Part shown: in pieces, positions 30,322-38,971 of the stretch
Position numbering within the stretch: position 1 is the stretch's first letter
How the letters are laid out: the number at the start of each line of letters is the position of its first letter
NCBI GenBank assembly: GCA_965262485.1
Contig: OZ253540.1
Span: 3,348,001-3,412,000, forward strand
Direction of reading: 5' to 3'
DNA from: Bin87 sp965262485
GTDB taxonomy: Bacteria; Chloroflexota; Dehalococcoidia; Lucifugimonadales; UBA3495
DNA length: 64,000 nt
Notes under the pieces: model-generated
Database searches by the model: none
Seen by the model: only the letters and a program-made list of their open reading frames with translations
What the model was told of the DNA's origin: nothing
Position numbers and translations under genes: made by a program

Positions 30322-33060
30322 ATGCAGCACGAATTATTGTCAGCTGTACCGGGTATGACTCCACAGCAGTTTATCGCCAAGTGGCATAACGTTCAGTTTG
30401 GCGAGAAGCAGGCTTCCCAGGAGATGTTCCTGGACATCTGCGCCCTGGTCGGCCATCCCACGCCGGTGGCTTACGGCAACTCGGATGTTTTCACGTTCGA
30501 GAAGTCGGTGCCCGGCGGCTTCGCTGACGCTTACCTTGAGGAGCATTTTGGCTGGGAGTTCAAGGGCAGCGACGCCCAACTGCCGGAGGCCATCAACCAA
30601 CTGCTCCGCTATCAGGTTTACCTGAAAACGCCACCGCTGCTTATCGTGTCGTCCTTCCGGATGATTCTGATACGCACCAACTTTCCGGGGATGGAAACCG
30701 TCCTGCACGAAATCCCCGTTGCGAGCCTGGACCAGCCGGCTCAACTGGTCAAACTGCGTAGCGCATTTTTCGCTCCCAGCGAGTTCCGGCCTGACCGGTC
30801 GGTGGAGCAGGTTACGCAGGAAACGGCCAACCTGTTCCGGGACATCGTGGCGGATATGGAGCAACACGATGCCGACCCTGAAGGTTTGGCCCGCTATCTG
30901 AATCAGATCGTATTTTGCCTCTACGCCGAGGACGCCGGCCTGCTACCCGAAGGGCTGTTCACTCGTATTGTTCACGAGCAATATCGGAACCCCGCGCTGT
31001 TCAATCGGGCTGTAACCAACCTTTTCGGACAAATGGCCGGCGGTGGATTGTTTGGGGCTGATGAGATTCCACACTTCAATGGTGACCTGTTTAACTCGGC
31101 GGATACTGTCGAATTGAGCACCACCGTACTGCAACGCCTGGGTGAGGCCACGCAGAAGAACTGGCGCAACATCGAACCATCCATCTTTGGCACCCTGTTC
31201 GAGCGAGCGCTGGACGCTTCCAAACGGGCGCAGCTGGGCGCGCACTACACCGGCGCCGACGACATCATGCTGGTGATTGACCCGGTAGTCATGGAACCCC
31301 TGCGCCGAGAGTGGGACGCCGCCCGGCAGGAAGCAGGCGAACTGCTGGCCGACGGCGATGATGCCGATGCCCACGCCCGCCTGCTGGCGTTCCAGCAACG
31401 GCTGGCCTCAGTAACCGTCCTGGACCCAGCCTGCGGCAGCGGCAACTTTCTCTATCTGGCCCTGCGCGCGCTGCTGGATTTGGAAAAGCAGGTCATCGAC
31501 TTCGGCGCAGCACAAGGCTGGGACGACCTGATGCCTACAGTGCAGCCCGACCAGATGCTGGGCATCGAAATCAACCACTACGCCGCCGAACTGACCCGCA
31601 CCGCCCTCTGGATTGGCTACATCCAATGGCACCAGGCCAACGGCTTCCCCTACACCCATCGCCCTATCCTCACACCATTGGATACCATTCGCCAAACCGA
31701 CGCCATTCTCGATTTGTCTGACCCGGAAAATCCTGCCGAGCCGGAATGGCCGGCGGCAGAGTTTATCATCGGCAACCCGCCGTTTTTGGGTAACAAGATG
31801 ATGCGTCTTAATCTTGGCGATGTCGCAGTGGATGCCATTTACTCGGTTTATGGCGGACGGTTGCCCAAGGGTTCGGACATTTGCTGCTATTGGTTTGAAA
31901 AGGCAAGGAGTCTGATTGCAGACGGAAAGTCTAAACGTGCTGGATTGTTAGGTACTCAAGGTATTCGAGGCGGGGCAAATCGTACCGTATTGCAGCGCAT
32001 TACGAAGTCCGGTGGCATTTTCGAGGCCCATTCCGACCGTGAATGGGTGTTAGACGGTGCAGCCGTTCATATCTCCATAATTGGTTTCGACGATGGTTCT
32101 TCAGAAAGGCGCATATTGGACGGCGAGTCTGTTGCGTCAATCAACGCGAACCTTACAGCAGGAGTTGACTTGACTACTGCGCGTAAGTTAGCGGGAAATC
32201 TTAACAAAGCGTTTCAAGGGCCAGTTAAGGTAGGTGCTTTTGATATTCCGGGTGCATTGGCCCAAGAGATGCTCAACAGCCCAAACCCGCATAACGAAAG
32301 CAACTATGTCGTCATTAGTCCCTGGGTCAATGGCCGGGATGTCACCGACCGTTCCAGAGGGATGTGGATAATTGATTTTCGTGGTATGTCATTGGAACAG
32401 GCAGCCTTGCATGAAGCACCTTTCGAGTATGTTAACAAGTATGTGCGCCCGCTTCGGGAAGCAAATCGTGACAGACAAAGACGAACTTACTGGTGGCGAT
32501 TGGGACGCTCCGGAGATGAGCTGCGAGCGGCCGTCAATCCCTTGACCCGATTCATTGTTACACCAAGGGTTTCTAAATACAGGATATTCGTATGGGTGGT
32601 TCCCGAAACACTACCGGACAGTGCCGTAGTGGCTATTGCACATGATGATGATTACTCTTTCGGAGTCCTGCACTCCCGCTTTCACGAAACGTGGGCTCTC
32701 GCTATGGGGACACAGCTGGAAAGCCGCCCGCGCTACACCCCCACCACCTGCTTTGAAACCTTCCCCTTCCCCCATCCTACCGACACCCAGCGCGATGCCA
32801 TCGCCACCGCCGCCGCCGTGCTGAACCAACTGCGGGAGAACTGGCTGAATCCGCCAGACACCAGAGCCGCCGAGCTGCGCCGCCGCACGCTGACTAACCT
32901 CTACAACCAGCGCCCCAGCTGGCTGGCCAACGCCCACGCCACGCTGGACGCGGCAGTAGCCGACGCCTACGGCTGGCCGGCCGACTTGCCCGACCAGCAA
33001 ATCCTGGAGCGGCTGCTGGCGCTCAACCTGGAGCGGGCCGCTGAGGAGGCCAATGCGTAG
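30322..33060 (+). CDS. MmeI-like type IIL restriction-modification enzyme (fused nuclease/methyltransferase)
   Basis: At 912 residues it matches the length of MmeI. The N-terminal nuclease has EEHFGWEFKGSDAQLPEAIN, with the ExK of the PD-(D/E)xK site. The gamma-class adenine methyltransferase has DPACGSGNFLYLALRALLDL (about 370) and NPPFLGNKMM (about 485). GADDIMLVIDPVV, the target-recognition region (VISPWVNGRDVTDRSRGMWI) and the C-terminal TNLYNQRPSWLANAH complete the family. Such enzymes methylate one strand and cut about 20 bp away. The gene is intact, with GGTATTATG and no strong RBS. A relic paralogue lies at 20569. Confidence 0.92.
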   Translation: MQHELLSAVPGMTPQQFIAKWHNVQFGEKQASQEMFLDICALVGHPTPVAYGNSDVFTFEKSVPGGFADAYLEEHFGWEFKGSDAQLPEAINQLLRYQVYLKTPPLLIVSSFRMILIRTNFPGMETVLHEIPVASLDQPAQLVKLRSAFFAPSEFRPDRSVEQVTQETANLFRDIVADMEQHDADPEGLARYLNQIVFCLYAEDAGLLPEGLFTRIVHEQYRNPALFNRAVTNLFGQMAGGGLFGADEIPHFNGDLFNSADTVELSTTVLQRLGEATQKNWRNIEPSIFGTLFERALDASKRAQLGAHYTGADDIMLVIDPVVMEPLRREWDAARQEAGELLADGDDADAHARLLAFQQRLASVTVLDPACGSGNFLYLALRALLDLEKQVIDFGAAQGWDDLMPTVQPDQMLGIEINHYAAELTRTALWIGYIQWHQANGFPYTHRPILTPLDTIRQTDAILDLSDPENPAEPEWPAAEFIIGNPPFLGNKMMRLNLGDVAVDAIYSVYGGRLPKGSDICCYWFEKARSLIADGKSKRAGLLGTQGIRGGANRTVLQRITKSGGIFEAHSDREWVLDGAAVHISIIGFDDGSSERRILDGESVASINANLTAGVDLTTARKLAGNLNKAFQGPVKVGAFDIPGALAQEMLNSPNPHNESNYVVISPWVNGRDVTDRSRGMWIIDFRGMSLEQAALHEAPFEYVNKYVRPLREANRDRQRRTYWWRLGRSGDELRAAVNPLTRFIVTPRVSKYRIFVWVVPETLPDSAVVAIAHDDDYSFGVLHSRFHETWALAMGTQLESRPRYTPTTCFETFPFPHPTDTQRDAIATAAAVLNQLRENWLNPPDTRAAELRRRTLTNLYNQRPSWLANAHATLDAAVADAYGWPADLPDQQILERLLALNLERAAEEANA

Positions 33061-33078
33061 CAGGCGTCGCGTCGCGTG

Positions 33079-33423
33079 CTAGCCCGCCAAGTCCATTGCC
33101 AGCACATCCAGGCGGGTATCCAGGGCGGTGGCCAGGCGGGCCAGCGCGGTGGCCGACCCAGGATTCAACCCGCGTTCCAACTCGGAGATATAGCTCGCTG
33201 CCATCCCGGTGCTTTGGGCAAGGTCGCGCAGGGTGATTCGACGATAGCTGCGAAATGCGGACAGCGGGCTAGCGCCGCGCATAATGGCCAGCGCAACCGT
33301 ATGGGGAATGCGGCTGCCGTCGTCGGCCTCAAGCGCGGCTACCCGCTCTTCCAGTTCGGCATTATGGGCAACCAGGGCATCGTACTCAGCCCGCGTGAGG
33401 GTAACGGTCTCTGGGCTAGTCAT
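33079..33423 (-). CDS. XRE-type HTH regulator with N-terminal coiled coil
   Basis: The ATG at 33423 (MTSPETVTLTRAEYDALVAH) has GGAGAG upstream; 114 residues. A short coiled coil (HNAELEERVAALEADDG) precedes an HTH: ITLRDLAQSTGMAASYISEL, ERGLNPGSATALARLATALD. The layout resembles antitoxins of HigA-like and DUF-type modules, but no toxin gene adjoins it. It is convergent with the MmeI-like gene, ending 19 bases away, so it may be independent of it. Confidence 0.75.
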   Translation of the reverse strand: MTSPETVTLTRAEYDALVAHNAELEERVAALEADDGSRIPHTVALAIMRGASPLSAFRSYRRITLRDLAQSTGMAASYISELERGLNPGSATALARLATALDTRLDVLAMDLAG

Positions 33424-33600
33424 AAGCTTCTCTCCGGTGGCGAACCCGCAACACCACCAAAATGGCGGCTGTTCCGTTTTCAATTATAGCGAACAAAGTG
33501 TCAAAACGGTGTCGTCAAGTTTGCTAGCCGCCTTTGGCTAGCCGCCCGGCCCCGCCGTTGCTACAATGACGCCAGGCTACTGCATTGGATTGATTTACCC

Positions 33601-34476
33601 ATGAACAACCCTCAAGATTGCCATATCGATCTGCGCGGCCTCCCCTTCCACTACCGGGATTGGGGCGGCCAGGGCCAGCCGGTGCTTTTGCTGCACGGGC
33701 TGGCGTCCACCTGCCACATCTGGGACCTGGTGGCTCCAGCGCTGGCCGCCGATTTTCGCGTCGCCGCTCTCGACCAGCGGGGACACGGCCAGTCCACTCA
33801 GGTGGACGTTGGCTTCGATTTCGCCACCGTCTCCGAAGACGCGGCCGCTTTCATCCGGGCCAAGGGATGGCAACGGCCGGTGGTCGTCGGCCACTCCTGG
33901 GGCGCGGACGTGGCGCTGGAGCTGGCGGCGGCCAAACCCGACCTCGTCAGTGGCCTGATATTCGTGGACGGCGGCACCATCGAACCAACCGCTCGCCCGG
34001 GCTGGACATTGGAACAGGCCCGTCAGGATATGGCTCCGCCCATCTTCAGCGGATTCACGCCCGAAATGATGCGGCAACGTGTGGAGTCCAACGGCCGCTT
34101 CGGCCCCGACCCATCGGAAACCGTGATCAACGCGGTGCTCGCCAACTTCCGCACGCTGGAAGACGGCACAATCCAGTCCAACCTGCGCCGCGAAAACCAC
34201 CTCCGCATCATCGACGCGCTATGGGATCACAAACCGTCGCAGCTGTATCCCACGCTGCAGTGCCCCGTGCTGATGCTGCCGGCGCGCCAGTCCACCCCCG
34301 ACGCCAACGACCGACGCTTCCGCCGCGAAGAGTCCATCGCCCGCGCTGCATCGCTGCTCCCCAGCAGCAAAACCGTCTGGATGGAAGACAGCATCCACGA
34401 CGTGCCGCTGCAACGGCCCCAGCTGGTCGCCGATACCATCCGTGAGCACCTGCAAAACGGCTTCTTCCCCCGCTAA
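33601..34476 (+). CDS. Alpha/beta-hydrolase fold enzyme
   Basis: The 291-residue protein shows VLLLHGLASTCHIWDLVAPA (oxyanion HG), LDQRGHGQST, the nucleophile elbow GHSWG (Ser about 99), an Asp-containing strand near PVLMLPARQSTPDAND, and catalytic His in SIHDVPLQRP. All triad residues appear present. It probably hydrolyses an ester or similar bond; the substrate is unknown. It stands alone. Confidence 0.88.
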   Translation: MNNPQDCHIDLRGLPFHYRDWGGQGQPVLLLHGLASTCHIWDLVAPALAADFRVAALDQRGHGQSTQVDVGFDFATVSEDAAAFIRAKGWQRPVVVGHSWGADVALELAAAKPDLVSGLIFVDGGTIEPTARPGWTLEQARQDMAPPIFSGFTPEMMRQRVESNGRFGPDPSETVINAVLANFRTLEDGTIQSNLRRENHLRIIDALWDHKPSQLYPTLQCPVLMLPARQSTPDANDRRFRREESIARAASLLPSSKTVWMEDSIHDVPLQRPQLVADTIREHLQNGFFPR

Positions 34477-34540
34477 CCGATGCTGCGGTCTGCTAGAATG
34501 CGGCGAGGGCAACCTTGATACGGTCTTTGGAGGCCGGGCA

Positions 34541-35089
34541 ATGGACATAGCAATCATAGCGGCTCTGCTCGCTTTATATGGAGGATTGGTCGTTGCCATC
34601 CTTGCTATCGTTACGACCTTCTGGATGCGGTTGACAACTATTTCCAGCAATAACGGCATGATACTGGGGCAGCTGGAACAAATGAACCTCCGACTGGACA
34701 GTGTCAACGTCACGATTGTCCGTTTAGACACCAGTATTGTCCGTTTGGATACCAGGATTGACCAGTTGGGCGCCAGGATTGACCAGTTGGATAGCAAACT
34801 GGACACCAGGATTGACCAGTTGGGCGCCAGGATTGACCGTTTGGACACCAGGATTGACCGTTTGGATACCAAGATTGACCAATTGGACAACAAACTGGAT
34901 ACCAGGATTGACCAGTTGGATAGCAAACTGGATACCAGGATTGACGGCCTGCGCGACGAGTTGAAGGACGAGATGCGCCGCAACACGGACCGCATAATGC
35001 TGGCCCTGATCAACCACAGCCACGCCGATGCCAGCCCACCTCGGTTCACCATCCCGCCGGAGGTTGAGGCGCCCGTTGCTGACAACTAA
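34541..35089 (+). CDS. Membrane-anchored coiled-coil protein with 7-residue repeats
   Basis: The ATG at 34541 (MDIAIIAALLALYGGLVVA) has GGAGG; 182 residues. One N-terminal TM helix is followed by a long coiled coil of about ten near-identical heptads (RLDTRID, QLGARID, QLDSKLD). These are encoded by a 21-bp minisatellite at about 34710-34945. The C-terminus (RDELKDEMRRNTDRIMLALI) continues the helix and ends in a short Pro-rich tail. The repeat number is likely to vary between strains. It resembles bacterial proteins of unknown function often called apolipoprotein- or DUF1640-like. Confidence 0.75.
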   Translation: MDIAIIAALLALYGGLVVAILAIVTTFWMRLTTISSNNGMILGQLEQMNLRLDSVNVTIVRLDTSIVRLDTRIDQLGARIDQLDSKLDTRIDQLGARIDRLDTRIDRLDTKIDQLDNKLDTRIDQLDSKLDTRIDGLRDELKDEMRRNTDRIMLALINHSHADASPPRFTIPPEVEAPVADN

Positions 35090-35133
35090 ACCCACCGTTT
35101 GACCCGTTCCCACCCACGACAGGAGGCTTCATC

Positions 35134-36009
35134 ATGACGACCATTGGCTCCGGCAAATACAGTTACGTACTGGAAAAGGATTGGGCCCAGCTGCCCGACG
35201 GCATGACGATGGGCAACGCCTCGGCGGTAGCCACCGATTCACAGGATCGCGTCTACGTGTTCCAGCGCAAGGATCCACCGGTGCTGATATTCGGCCCCGG
35301 CGGCAACTATCTGGGTTCCTGGGGACTGCGCGCCATCGACGAAGCCCACGGCATCTTTATCCAGAACGACATCGTCTATATCACCGACCGCACCGACTCG
35401 GTGTGTGTCATCTACACCCTGGACGGCAAGCCGCTGCAGGTCATCGGTGAGCGCGGCGTCCATTCCGACACCGGATGCGAAATCCCCGGCGAGCTTTGCC
35501 CCCGTTCCGCCGGCCCGTTCAACTATCCCACCGAGCTGGTGCCGGCGCCCAACGGCGATCTGTACGTATCGGACGGCTATCGCAACGCCCGCGTGCATCG
35601 TTTCTCAGCAGACGGCCAGCTCAAGCAATCCTGGGGCGAGCCCGGCAAGGGCGGCCCCGGCGAATTCCACCTGCCCCACAGCATCGTGGCGCACGCCAAC
35701 GGAAACCTGTACCTGTGCGACCGCGAGAACAGCCGGATCCAGGTGTACTCGCCGGACGGCGAATACACCACTATGTGGGACGATTTGCGTCGCCCGCTGG
35801 ACATTTCGATAGACAGCGATGGCGCCTTCGTAATCAGCGAGGGCGGCGTCCCCGGACTGTCGCCCCGCGTCAGCATCATGGACACCGACGGCAACGTGCT
35901 GGCCCGCTGGGATTCAGAGTCGGCCCACGGCAGCTGGGTTGACGCCCACGGCAATATCTACATGGCCCTCGGCGCCCAGGAGCGCGTGGACAAATACGTG
36001 CGGCAGTAG
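35134..36009 (+). CDS. NHL-repeat beta-propeller, peptidylglycine-lyase-like
   Basis: The 291-residue protein starts after GACAGGAGGCTTCATC. It is a string of NHL-type blades: DSQDRVYVFQRKDPPVLIFG, HGIFIQNDIVYITDRTDSVC, ELVPAPNGDLYVSDGYRNAR, HSIVAHANGNLYLCDRENSR, GSWVDAHGNIYMALGAQERV. The pattern resembles the amidating-lyase PAL fold and SAR202-type six-bladed propellers. There is no signal peptide, so it is probably cytosolic. Enzymatic activity cannot be concluded. Confidence 0.82.
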   Translation: MTTIGSGKYSYVLEKDWAQLPDGMTMGNASAVATDSQDRVYVFQRKDPPVLIFGPGGNYLGSWGLRAIDEAHGIFIQNDIVYITDRTDSVCVIYTLDGKPLQVIGERGVHSDTGCEIPGELCPRSAGPFNYPTELVPAPNGDLYVSDGYRNARVHRFSADGQLKQSWGEPGKGGPGEFHLPHSIVAHANGNLYLCDRENSRIQVYSPDGEYTTMWDDLRRPLDISIDSDGAFVISEGGVPGLSPRVSIMDTDGNVLARWDSESAHGSWVDAHGNIYMALGAQERVDKYVRQ

Positions 36010-36132
36010 GCGAGCCAGTCGTTGGGATTGGCCGGCCGTCCCGTTTGATGACAGCCGGCCAATTGTTGCCGCATTGCCGGCGATTGTATGATGAACCATC
36101 GGCGCCCGTGTTCACTAACGAGGAGACCCGCC

Positions 36133-36738
36133 ATGGCTGAATACATCAGGTTCTCCACCAATCGGGATAAACTCTCCGCTGCCATCGTGTATTTGGACCA
36201 GCGGTCATTACATGACGACCACTTTGGGGAAACCAAGCTGGTCAAACTCCTGTATTACGCCGATTGCGCCGCCTACTCACGCACGGGGCAGCCCATTACT
36301 GGCACAACGTACATCCGCATGGATCACGGCCCCTACCCCGACGGGTGGCAGGCTGTTATCCAAGACATGGAAGAACGCGGCATCGTGCGTGTGCGGGAAG
36401 AGGCATTTGAAACTACGGGCGCCGTCCGCATACGGTGGTTGCCGAACGAAGATGCTGATACCACCGCCCTTACTGATAACGACCGCCGTTTTTTGGATGA
36501 CCAGTTGCGGCGTTTTTGGCAGTTCAACGCCAGTCAAATCGAGGAATACTCCCACGATGATTTGGCCTGGTTCGCCACCGCTCCCCGGCAAATGATGCCT
36601 TACGAATTGTCCGGCATCAGACGGCCCGGCCCGCCTGACGAAGAAACTAGCGCCAGGGGGTTGCGCATTTTGGAACGCATCAAAAAGGAAGGCCGTGGGG
36701 TTTCCCGCATCTTGGTTCACCAGGATGATCCGCTATAG
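36133..36738 (+). CDS. Panacea-domain (SocA-like, DUF4065) antitoxin
   Basis: The ATG at 36133 (MAEYIRFSTNRDKLSAAIVY) follows ACGAGGAGACCCGCC; 201 residues. The Panacea core reads FGETKLVKLLYYADCAAYSR, TGQPITGTTYIRMDHGPYPD, GWQAVIQDMEERGIV. DDLAWFATAPRQMMPYELSG and the charged tail would contact the partner. Panacea proteins neutralise many unrelated toxins encoded next to them. The overlapping downstream ORF is therefore the candidate toxin. Confidence 0.8.
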   Translation: MAEYIRFSTNRDKLSAAIVYLDQRSLHDDHFGETKLVKLLYYADCAAYSRTGQPITGTTYIRMDHGPYPDGWQAVIQDMEERGIVRVREEAFETTGAVRIRWLPNEDADTTALTDNDRRFLDDQLRRFWQFNASQIEEYSHDDLAWFATAPRQMMPYELSGIRRPGPPDEETSARGLRILERIKKEGRGVSRILVHQDDPL

Positions 36739-36946
36739 CGTTGACACTACGACACAATTTGACGTGCTATGGCAGATGGCTATTGACCGAGGCGTAATTG
36801 ATTCCTTGGTGGGCGAAGCTAAACTGATGGTTTTGGCGCGTTTTCTATCCGTCGATCCTTATGGTTTCCCGTTGGTCGATACAGGTCCCGGCTCTTCGCA
36901 TATACGCTGGGTAAACTTTGAACCGGGAATAGCAGAAAGGGTATAA
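36725..36946 (+). CDS. Small ORF overlapping the Panacea gene, candidate toxin
   Basis: The 73-residue frame starts at an ATG inside the Panacea 3' end (14-base overlap). It reads MIRYSVDTTTQFDVLWQMAI, DRGVIDSLVGEAKLMVLARF, LSVDPYGFPLVDTGPGSSH. I do not recognise a fold; there is no TM segment. The overlap implies translational coupling, the arrangement of toxin-antitoxin pairs. Gene reality is likely but the toxin role is inferred from position only. Confidence 0.55.
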   Translation: MIRYSVDTTTQFDVLWQMAIDRGVIDSLVGEAKLMVLARFLSVDPYGFPLVDTGPGSSHIRWVNFEPGIAERV

Positions 36947-37042
36947 ATCTGGTACTCAGTGGTTTAAGACGACCGAACCGTATTCCTCGAATCGGTCGAG
37001 ATCATCGATCCACCCCAACCGACCCTGCCCGGGTTTGACCGG

Positions 37043-38339
37043 CAGGGCAATCGCGTCTTATCCGAGGAGGACTTTGAGGAGGTAGTCCTCATTCCAGCCG
37101 GCGTTGAGGCGCTTGCCCTGGATGCCGACTTTGAGAGTGTTTTCCTTTTTCAACAGATTGTGCCCGATCTGCCGCAGCGTAGCCATGTTTTGTGGCCCAT
37201 GATCCCCCGTTTTCACGAGGGCAGGCTTTTCCGCACTCGGCACTGGTCTTCGTGAAAGGTTACATCCAAAGTCCAATGCAGCGAGTTCTCGATACTCCAA
37301 TGGCCCCTGATGGCAGCCAGCAGTTGTTCCGCTGGGGCCGCCAGGCTGCTGATGTAGTAGCGGGGCTGACTGGCGCCACCCCCTGCGGTCTCACGATGGC
37401 CGACCACTTTGATGGCCGCTTTCAGTTGGGGCCATCGCCCCTGGGGGTCCAGGTAGTCCAGGCTGTCCGCTGCGGTAACTACCCAGCATTCCCGCCGCTC
37501 GACTCGGCCATGTCCCTTGTTCACGGTGTGGGCGTAGTCATAGGGCACCCCGTCAAAGCCCGATGCCTCGGCCTCCTCGAACAGGTCTCGGATGCCCTCG
37601 TAGAGTTGACCCTGATTCTCCTTCACCGCCAGCACGTAATCGGCCCCGCCGTCCACAATCTGCTGGGCGATCTCCCGCTGGCAGCCCATGGCGTCAATGG
37701 TTACGATGCAGCCCTGCAGTTCCAACTGTCGCAGCAGTTGGGGGATGGCGGTGATTTCATTGGACTTCTCCTCGGTCCTGACCTGACCCAAAGTCAGAGC
37801 CTCCCCGTACTTGATACGGGGGCGTTCTGCGCCGCCCAGGCGCTGACCAGAGCCTGCCCCGTACTACGATACGGGGTGCATGGCTCCCTTGCCTCCCGCA
37901 CGGTCGTGAGAACGCCGGGCCGTCTTGCCGTCAATGGCGACCACCTCTCCGGGCAGCAACTCAGCGATGGCTTGGGTCCAGGCCATGAAGCAATTCTGGA
38001 ACTGCTCTGGGTCCAGACGGGCAAAAACCTCGCCGAATGTATCGTGTGATGGGATGCCGCTCGGCAGTCCCAGGAAGGATTGGAACCATTCCAGCTTGCT
38101 CTTGCCGAAGAGCTCCATATGCACCCAGGAATCAGCCCCGCAGATGGTGGCGCAGATGGCGATGGCAATGATGTCTACCAGTTGATGGCGCCGAGTGCGT
38201 TCCACTCGGGGATCGTCCAAATCGGCGAAATGTTCGAGAATAGTTGCGTCAAGTGGTTGTACCATGGCCTCCCCGCGGTTTATTGGATCATGGCACGTTA
38301 GCACAATTCTAAAAAGATCATTAAGACGCGATTGCCCTG
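37043..38339 (-). mobile_element. ISAs1-family insertion sequence, complete ends, dead transposase
   Basis: Terminal inverted repeats CAGGGCAATCGCGTCTTA (37043-37060) and its exact complement (38322-38339) are 18 bp without mismatch. GTTTGACCGG lies directly outside both ends (37033-37042 and 38340-38349), a 10-bp target duplication. Length is 1,297 bp. The perfect ends indicate fairly recent insertion, yet the transposase frame is broken in three places. Confidence 0.93.
37058..38265 (-). pseudogene. ISAs1 transposase, interrupted by two palindrome insertions and a frameshift
   Basis: The frame starts at the ATG at 38265 (MVQPLDATILEHFADLDDPR) after GGGGAGG. DDPRVERTRRHQLVDIIAIA, GIPSHDTFGEVFARLDPEQF and VVAIDGKTARRSHDRAGGKG are typical. 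At about 37877 it is interrupted after AMH by a palindrome (37857-37876), resumes VSAWAAQNA, and is interrupted again at 37803-37821. It then reads LGQVRTEEKSNEITAIPQLL through HWSIENSLHWTLDVTFHEDQ, and shifts frame near 37215 before PQNMATLRQIGHNLLKKENT. It cannot make active transposase. Confidence 0.88.
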
Positions 38340-38379
38340 GTTTGACCGGTGAGGGTTATGCCGAGATTTGAGTATGTGC

Positions 38380-38464
38380 TATACTGACGATCACGGTCCG
38401 CCGTCACCGGCGGGCGGTTTCTTTGACTTCCGACCGGTTTACCCAACACTACGGCAGCACGAAT
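38380..38464 (+). promoter_or_regulatory. rplS leader
   Basis: TGCTATACTGAC at about 38375 offers TATACT as a -10 box. It is followed by a GC-rich stem-loop GGTCCGCCGTC-ACC-GGCGGGCGG ending in TTTCTTTG at about 38397-38427. A stem-loop in this position could be an attenuator or a ribosomal-protein leader. The assignment rests on structure only. Confidence 0.4.
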
Positions 38465-38824
38465 ATGAAAGCATCTGAACTTGTTCCACCCGAAATAAAC
38501 GAGCGCATCCCCGAATTCGGCCCCGGAGACACCGTGCGCGTCAACTTCCGCATCCGCGAGGGCGCCCGTGAGCGCGTGCAGGCGTTCCAGGGGGTTTGTA
38601 TCCGCCGCAGCCACGGCCTCGGGCCGGCGGCCAACTTCACCGTGCGGCGCATCACCGCCGGCATCGGTATCGAGAGGGTGTTCCCTCTCCATTCGCCGTT
38701 GATTGATTCTCTGGAAGTTACCCGGCAGGGCAAAGTGCGGCGGGCCAAACTGTATTACCTGCGCGGCCTCCAGGGACGCGCCGCCCGCATCAAGGAGCGC
38801 AACACCTACCGCACCAACCGGTAG
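38465..38824 (+). CDS. rplS: 50S ribosomal protein L19
   Basis: The start is at the ATG at 38465 (MKASELVPPEINERIPEFGP), giving 119 residues, the normal L19 length. Conserved segments: PGDTVRVNFRIREGARERVQ, FQGVCIRRSHGLG, FTVRRITAGIGIERVFPLHS, PLIDSLEVTRQGKVRRAKLY, YLRGLQGRAARIKE. It sits at the interface of the 30S and 50S subunits. It is separated from its usual trmD neighbour here. The ISAs1 element ends about 125 bases upstream. Confidence 0.97.
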   Translation: MKASELVPPEINERIPEFGPGDTVRVNFRIREGARERVQAFQGVCIRRSHGLGPAANFTVRRITAGIGIERVFPLHSPLIDSLEVTRQGKVRRAKLYYLRGLQGRAARIKERNTYRTNR

Positions 38825-38971
38825 CCCGGCGGAAGTTAACCCCTCTACTACCGCTACCGCTCCACAGCTCTCGAACCGATAGCCGCCGCTCGTTGCCACA
38901 CCTGGCGTCGAGACGGCGGTTATACTTTGCCAACCGTTGGGACGGAAACCCTCTGCACCGGAGGCTGCACC

